DNA of 42,814 bases from Fundidesulfovibrio soli. GTDB taxonomy: Bacteria > Desulfobacterota > Desulfovibrionia > Desulfovibrionales > Desulfovibrionaceae. This document shows positions 38,053 to 42,814 of the stretch, piece by piece. Location of the stretch: positions 1-42,814 of the forward strand of contig NZ_JAKZKW010000028.1 in assembly GCF_022808695.1 (NCBI RefSeq), in the 5' to 3' direction. A program made the position numbers and the translations under genes. Within the stretch, counting starts at the first letter, position 1. Every line of letters starts with the position of its first letter. The notes under the pieces are model-generated. The model was given only the letters and a program-made list of their open reading frames with translations, was not told the origin of the DNA and ran no database searches.

Positions 38053-38454
38053 TCAGACGGCCTTGTCCAGCACGCCCTTGGCCATCTTGCGCAGCCCTTC
38101 CGAGAGCTTGACGATCTCGTCCCGGGGGATCTTCATGATCACCTTGCGCTCGTCCTTGTCCATCACCTCCACCTGCACGTCCTTGCCGCCTTCCAGCAGC
38201 TTGAAGTGCAGGTTCACGCCCTTGTCCTTGAAGTAGCTCTGGGCCTGGGAGATCACCTGATTCGCGTCGGGCTGCGCGGCCTGCTGCTGGCCCGCCTGGG
38301 CGGGCTCCCACTCGTGGACGGCCTGCTTCGCCTGCACGCCCGCAGCGTCTTGATGCTTCGTAGATTCGGGATGCCTGGACGCCGCCGCAGCGCGCTCCGC
38401 ATCCCCCGCCGCAACCGCCGCATCCTTGGGCTGATCTATGGCTTTGATGTTCAT
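38053..38454 (-). CDS. flaG: FlaG family flagellar protein
   Basis: A 133-residue protein, with a disordered N-terminal half (Ala/Gln/Asp-rich, about 1-70) and a FlaG domain at about 70-133: VISQAQSYFKDKGVNLHFKLLEGGKDVQVEVMDKDERKVIMKIPRDEIVKL, which is the diagnostic block. FlaG affects flagellar filament length in several bacteria. ATG 38454 follows GGAGGGG. A strong sigma-28 promoter lies about 55 bases upstream. No other flagellar gene is in the window, so flaG is an isolated late flagellar gene. Confidence 0.88.
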   Translation of the reverse strand: MNIKAIDQPKDAAVAAGDAERAAAASRHPESTKHQDAAGVQAKQAVHEWEPAQAGQQQAAQPDANQVISQAQSYFKDKGVNLHFKLLEGGKDVQVEVMDKDERKVIMKIPRDEIVKLSEGLRKMAKGVLDKAV

Positions 38455-38505
38455 GTCCCACCCCTCCCTGGATGAAACCATACAATACCGGTTTCCTGCG
38501 GCTCC

Positions 38506-38532
38506 TTATCGGTCTTGATGGGGAAAACTTTA
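38506..38532 (-). promoter_or_regulatory. Sigma-28 (FliA) promoter of flaG
   Basis: On the minus strand TAAAGTTT (38532-38525), 11 bases, ACCGATAA (38513-38506). The consensus TAAAGTTT-N11-GCCGATAA is matched at 15 of 16 positions with the correct spacing. It lies in the gap between flaG and the DUF429 gene. Confidence 0.9.
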
Positions 38533-38541
38533 GGGGGTTTG

Positions 38542-39492
38542 TCAAATTCCCTCGGGAACCCACACGGCTGAGCCCGCGTCTCCGTAAGCCACGGCCGCTC
38601 CGTCCAGGTAGCAGGCCCCCACCCAGGCGCAGACCGCCGCGTCGAGCATGTCCTCATACGCCTTGAGGCGCGTTCCGTCCGGCGGGGGCAGCACGCCCGG
38701 GGCGAACTCCATGCGCCCGGCCAGGGCCTCGCGGATGGCCCGCCAGACGCCGAGCAGCCGCTCCACCCGCTCCGCGCGCGGCAGGTCCGGCCAGTATTTC
38801 CCGGTTTTCGAGCTCTTGTAGGGCAGGCGAATCCGCTCCCCCGTGAGCGCAAGCAGCGCCGGGTGCGGGTAGACCTCCAGCAGGTCGCGCCCCGTGGGCG
38901 CGCATCCGGCCACGGCGACGCGATATCCTCGGCCCTCCAGGCCCTGGCTGAAATCCTCGCCCAGAACGCCTGGGCGCTCCGGCGTTGGGCTGTGCGTGGC
39001 GCACTTGCGGCCCCCGAAGGCCCGGGACACGGCGTTGTCGGCCTCTCTGCGCCCCGTCACCCGCCCATGCGGCACGATGGGCATGTCCACGGCCACGCAC
39101 TGGGGCTCCACGCCCGCCAGTTCGCGGCAGCGCGCCAGCAGGGCCTTGGGCTCGGGGGCCTGGGCGGCGCGAATCCTCGCACCCACTGCGCCTGGCCCCT
39201 CTCCGGGTCCGGCCCCAGCTCCTATGCCTGCTCCGTACGCACCTCCATGCTCGACTCCATGAGCGGCTTCTGAGCCGCCTCCCGCCCTTGTTCCAGGCGC
39301 GCATCCCTCCCGGGGTACGGCCAGAAACCCGGCCATGTCCGGCGCGGCGAGCACCAACCGCCAGCCATCTCCGCCGTCCACGGCCAGGGCCGCGCCCCAG
39401 GGGTTGGCCGGGGTCCAGGCCGCGTCCAGGCCCAGCGCGACCCGCACGGGGCCTGCGCCGCCCGCCAATCTTGACTTGCCCGCTGTTTTCAT
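38542..39492 (-). CDS. DUF429 family protein (predicted RNase H-like nuclease)
   Basis: A 316-residue protein of the DUF429 family, whose members carry an RNase H-like fold and have no settled function. Marks: ALGLDAAWT (about 19-27, first acidic strand), VAVDMPIVPHGR near residue 137 (second acid), DLLEVYPHPALLAL (about 205-218) and KAYEDMLDAAVCAWVGA (about 278-294, final acid). An insertion of Gly/Ala-rich sequence at about 62-105 (REGCAPGTRAGGGSEAAHG...) is longer than usual and looks disordered. ATG 39492 follows AGGA. It is divergent from ileS, with 42 bp between starts. Confidence 0.85.
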   Translation of the reverse strand: MKTAGKSRLAGGAGPVRVALGLDAAWTPANPWGAALAVDGGDGWRLVLAAPDMAGFLAVPREGCAPGTRAGGGSEAAHGVEHGGAYGAGIGAGAGPGEGPGAVGARIRAAQAPEPKALLARCRELAGVEPQCVAVDMPIVPHGRVTGRREADNAVSRAFGGRKCATHSPTPERPGVLGEDFSQGLEGRGYRVAVAGCAPTGRDLLEVYPHPALLALTGERIRLPYKSSKTGKYWPDLPRAERVERLLGVWRAIREALAGRMEFAPGVLPPPDGTRLKAYEDMLDAAVCAWVGACYLDGAAVAYGDAGSAVWVPEGI

Positions 39493-39534
39493 CAAAAGTC
39501 CTGGCCTCTCAATTTAGCTTCCCCGGAGCCTACC

Positions 39535-42500
39535 GTGAAACCAGCCCCGTCGTCCGTATCCTTCCCCAAACTGGAGGAGGACGTCCTCGCCTCCTGGCAG
39601 CAGGACCGCACCTTCTGGAAGTCCATGGACCGGACCAAGTCCGGCAAACCCTACGTCTTCTACGACGGCCCGCCCTTCGCCACGGGCCTGCCCCACTACG
39701 GCCACATCCTGACGTCCTACGTCAAGGACACCGTGCCCCGTTACCACACCATGCGCGGCCGCTTCGTGGACCGCACCTGGGGCTGGGACTGCCACGGCCT
39801 GCCCATCGAGTACGAGGTGGAGAAGCACCTGGCCATCTCGGGCAAGGCCGAGATCCAGAAGTACGGCATCGACAAGTTCAACCAGAAGTGCCGCGACATC
39901 GTGCTGGGCTACGCCGGCGAGTGGGAGCGCGTCATCACCCGCATCGGCCGCTGGGTGGACTTCTCGCGCCAGTACAAGACCATGGACCTTACCTTCATGG
40001 AGAGCGTGCTCTGGGCCTTCTCCGAAATGTTCAACAAGGGCCTGGTTTATGAGAGCCCGCGCGTGGTGGCCTACTGCAACCGCTGCATGACGCCGCTCTC
40101 CAACTTCGAGACCGGCCTGGACGACTCCTTCCGCGAGCGCGACGACATGGCCATCACCGTGCGCCTGCGCGACCGCGAGAACCCGCAGTGGTCCTACCTG
40201 GCGTGGACCACCACCCCCTGGACCCTGCCCTCCAACCTGGCCCTGGCCGTCAACAAGGACATCGCCTACGCCCTGGTCGAAGTGGCCGAGGGCGACCTGG
40301 TCTGGCTGGCCAAGGACCGCATGGAGGCCATGAAGAAATTCCTGCCCGAGGAGCCGCGCATCGTCGAGGAGCGCCCCGGCTCCGGGCTCATCGGGCGCGC
40401 CTACGAGCCGCTCTTCCCCTACGCCAAGGGGGAGCGCACCCACGTGATCCTGGAAGGCCCCTTCGTGGACACCTCCATGGGCACGGGCATCGTCCACATG
40501 GCCCCCGCCTTCGGCGAGGACGACTACAACCTCTGCACCTCCGAAGGCATCGACCTCTTCGACCCGGTGGACCACCAGGGCCGCTTCACCGAGGCCGCGC
40601 CCGACTGGCAGGGCATGGGCGTGTTCGAGGCCAACAAGCACATCGCCCGCCGCCTGCGCGAGACCGGCGCCCTCTTCGCCCAGGAGAACTACCGCCACAA
40701 GTACCCGCACTGCTGGCGCTGCGACCAGCCCCTGATCTACCGCGCCATCTCCAGCTGGTACGTGCGCGTGGCCCAGAACCGCGAGGCCCTGCTCAGCTGC
40801 AACGAGGACATCAACTGGGTGCCCGCGCACATCGGCCAGGGCCGCTTCAAGAACTGGATCGCGGACGCGCGCGACTGGTCCGTCTCGCGCAACAGGTTCT
40901 GGGGCACGCCCATCCCGGTGTGGCGCTGTCAGACCTGCGGCGCGGTGGAGGTGCCCGGCTCCATCGCGGAGCTGGAAGCCAAGACCGGCACCCAGATCAC
41001 GGACCTGCACCGCCCCTTCTGCGACGAGCTGAACTGGAAGTGCTCGGCCTCAGGCTGCTCCGGCACCATGCAGCGCGTGCCCGAGGTGTTCGACTGCTGG
41101 TTCGAGTCCGGGGCCATGCCCTACGGCCAGGCCCACTACCCCTTCGAGAACAAGCAGTGGTTCGACGACAACTACCCCGCCAGCTTCATCGTGGAATACA
41201 TCGCGCAGACGCGCGGCTGGTTCTACACCCTGCTGGTGGAAGGGGCGCTGCTCAAGAACCAGACCCCCTTCACCAACGCCATCTGCCACGGCGTGGTCCT
41301 GGCGGAGGACGGCCGCAAGATGTCCAAGCGGCTCAAGAACTTCCCCGACCCCATGGAGGTGGTGGACAAGCACGGCTCCGACGCCCTGCGCATCTACCTG
41401 CTCTCCTCCCCGGTGGTGCGCGGGCAGGACGTGCGCTTCACCGAGCGCGACGTGGAAGAGGCCGTGCGCCGCTACCTGATCCCCTACTGGAACGTGTTCC
41501 ACTTCTTCACCTCCTACGCGGCCCTGGCCAAGGGCTACGAGCCCGCCCTGCTGGAGGCCGCCTCGGCCCTGCCCGACAGGCACATCCTGGCGGAGCTGGA
41601 GCGCCTGCGCAAAACGGTGGAGGGCCACATCGAGGCCTACGACCTGCCCCGCTGCTACCAGGCCATCCTGGAGTTCGTGGAGACGCTCTCGGGCTGGTAC
41701 GTGCGCCTGAACCGCCCCCGCTTCTGGACCGAAGAGGTCACCGACGACGCGCGCCAAGCCTTCGACACGCTCTACACCGTGCTGGTGGAGTCCTCGCGCA
41801 TCTTCGCCCCCTTCATCCCCTTCGCCATGGATTACATCCACACGCACCTCGTGGGCTCCTCCGTGCACCTGGCCGACTGGCCCGCTGCCCAGCCCGCCCG
41901 CGACGACGAGAAACTCACCAGCGAGATCGACACCGTGCGCCGCATCATCGAGTGCGGGCGCAGCGTGCGCGAGAAGGTGCGCATCAACCTGCGCCAGCCC
42001 CTGGCCTCTATCATGGTGGCGGGCGTGGACAGGGCCGCCGTGGAGCCCTACCGCGCGCTCATCGAGGAGCAGGTCAACGTCAAGGCCGTGGAATACCCCG
42101 AGGACGCCAGCGCCTTCGCCGCCCGCGTGGTGCAGCTGGACGCCAAGACCCTCGGCCCCCTGCTCAAGGGAGCCTTCGGCCCCACCCTGGCCGCCGTGAA
42201 GAAAGGCGACTACGCCGTGGGCGAGGACGGCGCGCTCAGCGCCGCCGGGACCCGCGTGGAGCCCACGCACTACACCGTGGCCTGGGAGGCCCTCTCCGGC
42301 GACGTGGGCGTGGCCGCGGACAAGGGCGTTGTCGCCGGCCTGGTGCTGACCATCACCCCCGAACTCAAGCGCGAGGGCGCGGCCCGGACGCTCAACCGCC
42401 TCATCCAGGACCAGCGCAAGAAGCTGGACCTGGCCTACGACCAGCGCATCAGGCTCGGCATCGAGGCCGATGGCGTCTGGAAGGAGGCCCTGGAGGCCCA

Positions 42501-42618
42501 CGTGGGCTGGCTCACGGAGCAGTGCCTGGCCGTGGCCGTGGAGTGGAAGGCCGCCGCGCCGCAGATCGAGGTCAACGACGACAACGGCTCGCTGAAGGTG
42601 GAGATCGTGGCCCAGTAG
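39535..42618 (+). CDS. ileS: Isoleucyl-tRNA synthetase, type 2 (eukaryote-like)
   Basis: A 1027-residue class I aminoacyl-tRNA synthetase. Motifs: PHYGHI (HIGH-type, about 53-58), the editing domain (WTTTPWTLPSNLALAV and PAFGEDDY), CWRCDQPLIYRAISSWYVRV, and KMSKRLKN (KMSKS-type, near residue 599). Domain layout and the C-terminal IleS2-type part (after about 850: VKAVEYPEDASAFAARV..., THYTVAWEAL) assign it to the long, mupirocin-resistant group also found in eukaryotes, rather than the E. coli type. GTG 39535 follows GGAG at seven bases. It is divergent from the DUF429 gene and is followed by a strong terminator. Confidence 0.95.
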   Translation: MKPAPSSVSFPKLEEDVLASWQQDRTFWKSMDRTKSGKPYVFYDGPPFATGLPHYGHILTSYVKDTVPRYHTMRGRFVDRTWGWDCHGLPIEYEVEKHLAISGKAEIQKYGIDKFNQKCRDIVLGYAGEWERVITRIGRWVDFSRQYKTMDLTFMESVLWAFSEMFNKGLVYESPRVVAYCNRCMTPLSNFETGLDDSFRERDDMAITVRLRDRENPQWSYLAWTTTPWTLPSNLALAVNKDIAYALVEVAEGDLVWLAKDRMEAMKKFLPEEPRIVEERPGSGLIGRAYEPLFPYAKGERTHVILEGPFVDTSMGTGIVHMAPAFGEDDYNLCTSEGIDLFDPVDHQGRFTEAAPDWQGMGVFEANKHIARRLRETGALFAQENYRHKYPHCWRCDQPLIYRAISSWYVRVAQNREALLSCNEDINWVPAHIGQGRFKNWIADARDWSVSRNRFWGTPIPVWRCQTCGAVEVPGSIAELEAKTGTQITDLHRPFCDELNWKCSASGCSGTMQRVPEVFDCWFESGAMPYGQAHYPFENKQWFDDNYPASFIVEYIAQTRGWFYTLLVEGALLKNQTPFTNAICHGVVLAEDGRKMSKRLKNFPDPMEVVDKHGSDALRIYLLSSPVVRGQDVRFTERDVEEAVRRYLIPYWNVFHFFTSYAALAKGYEPALLEAASALPDRHILAELERLRKTVEGHIEAYDLPRCYQAILEFVETLSGWYVRLNRPRFWTEEVTDDARQAFDTLYTVLVESSRIFAPFIPFAMDYIHTHLVGSSVHLADWPAAQPARDDEKLTSEIDTVRRIIECGRSVREKVRINLRQPLASIMVAGVDRAAVEPYRALIEEQVNVKAVEYPEDASAFAARVVQLDAKTLGPLLKGAFGPTLAAVKKGDYAVGEDGALSAAGTRVEPTHYTVAWEALSGDVGVAADKGVVAGLVLTITPELKREGAARTLNRLIQDQRKKLDLAYDQRIRLGIEADGVWKEALEAHVGWLTEQCLAVAVEWKAAAPQIEVNDDNGSLKVEIVAQ

Positions 42619-42644
42619 CCGGACGGAACACAGGAAGAAATGAG

Positions 42645-42681
42645 AAAGCGGACGCCTCCTCGCGGGGGCGTCCGCTTTTTT
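42645..42681 (+). terminator. Intrinsic terminator of ileS
   Basis: AAAGCGGACGCC (42645-42656) pairs perfectly with GGCGTCCGCTTT (42667-42678) across a 10-base loop, and the stem runs into six T residues (42676-42681). It lies 27 bases after the ileS stop. Confidence 0.93.
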
Positions 42682-42740
42682 GCTCAGGAGGGATGCCTAG
42701 TTTGGTCGCCACGTTTCAGGCGCGGTGAGCCGCGTCGGGT

Positions 42741-42814
42741 CCGGCTGTGGCCTCTGCGCCGCCGAAGCGGCGATGTTCTTCAAATACAGCGGCGTTTCGG
42801 CGGCGCAGAGGCCA
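42741..42814. repeat. Long hairpin with conserved loop, copy 3 (cut by window end)
   Basis: TGGCCTCTGCGCCGCCGAA (42748-42766) pairs perfectly with the last 19 bases of the window (42796-42814). Inside, GCGGCGA/GCGGCGT is partly paired, TGT/ACA closes the 9-nt loop TCTTCAAAT, and an A-G mismatch lies four pairs below the loop, as in copy 2. The right flank is outside the window. It follows the ileS terminator by about 60 bases. Confidence 0.75.

Noticed and set aside
1-42814. CRISPR arrays, phage or transposase genes, rRNA and tRNA genes
   Set aside because: No direct-repeat spacer pattern, no recombinase or transposase motif and no conserved RNA-gene sequence was found anywhere in the window.

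Overview
The window looks like chromosomal DNA of a high-GC, Gram-negative, anaerobic sulfate-reducer-like bacterium, most likely Desulfovibrionaceae or a close Desulfobacterota relative. This placement is an inference from gene content: a B12-dependent class II ribonucleotide reductase, an archaeal-type first enzyme of aromatic amino acid synthesis (ADTH synthase), a MoeA fused to a periplasmic-binding-type domain, a type 2 (eukaryote-like) IleS, a sigma-28-driven FlaG, and many lipoproteins and secreted proteins. No phage, transposase, CRISPR array, rRNA or tRNA gene was found.

Layout. 1-7.4 kb: glycosyltransferase, small protein plus tag, ftsEX (minus), nrdJ (minus), DUF554 membrane protein, a secreted protein. 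7.4-15 kb: pseudouridine synthase, then a minus-strand run of a MerR regulator, a FecR-domain protein and six signal-peptide proteins, including a CsgG-like lipoprotein, a TPR lipoprotein and FlgT/LPP20-like proteins. This looks like an uncharacterised envelope system. 15-17.5 kb: AlgI/AlgJ-type O-acetylation pair. 17.7-19.5 kb: chemoreceptor. 19.5-22.9 kb: leuA and ADTH synthase, each preceded by a leader with a short amino-acid-rich peptide gene. 23-28.4 kb: lipoprotein, Moco riboswitch, moaD-like gene, moaA, two moeA genes, GNAT acetyltransferase. 28.8-34 kb: MltD-like transglycosylase, rlmB, GDSL autotransporter. 34.5-39.5 kb: multicopper oxidase plus outer-membrane efflux protein, a Ser/Lys-rich secreted protein, flaG, DUF429. 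39.5-42.7 kb: ileS with terminator.

Main points for a second look. (1) The ADTH synthase leader (minus strand, 22956 to 22773) carries all parts of a classical attenuator: a TTGACA -35, a 28-codon peptide with Tyr-Tyr-Tyr-Ser-Tyr plus Phe and Trp, a perfect 12-bp terminator with a U-tract, and a 7-nt antiterminator match. (2) leuA has a similar leader: TTGACA, 17-nt spacer, a 25-codon Leu-rich ORF starting at the predicted transcription start. (3) A family of long hairpins with variable stems and an invariant 9-nt loop (TCTTCAAAT) occurs at 1, at 21.8 kb and at 42.8 kb; the window begins and ends inside copies. (4) The MerR/FecR/CsgG-like operon is a candidate undescribed envelope assembly system.
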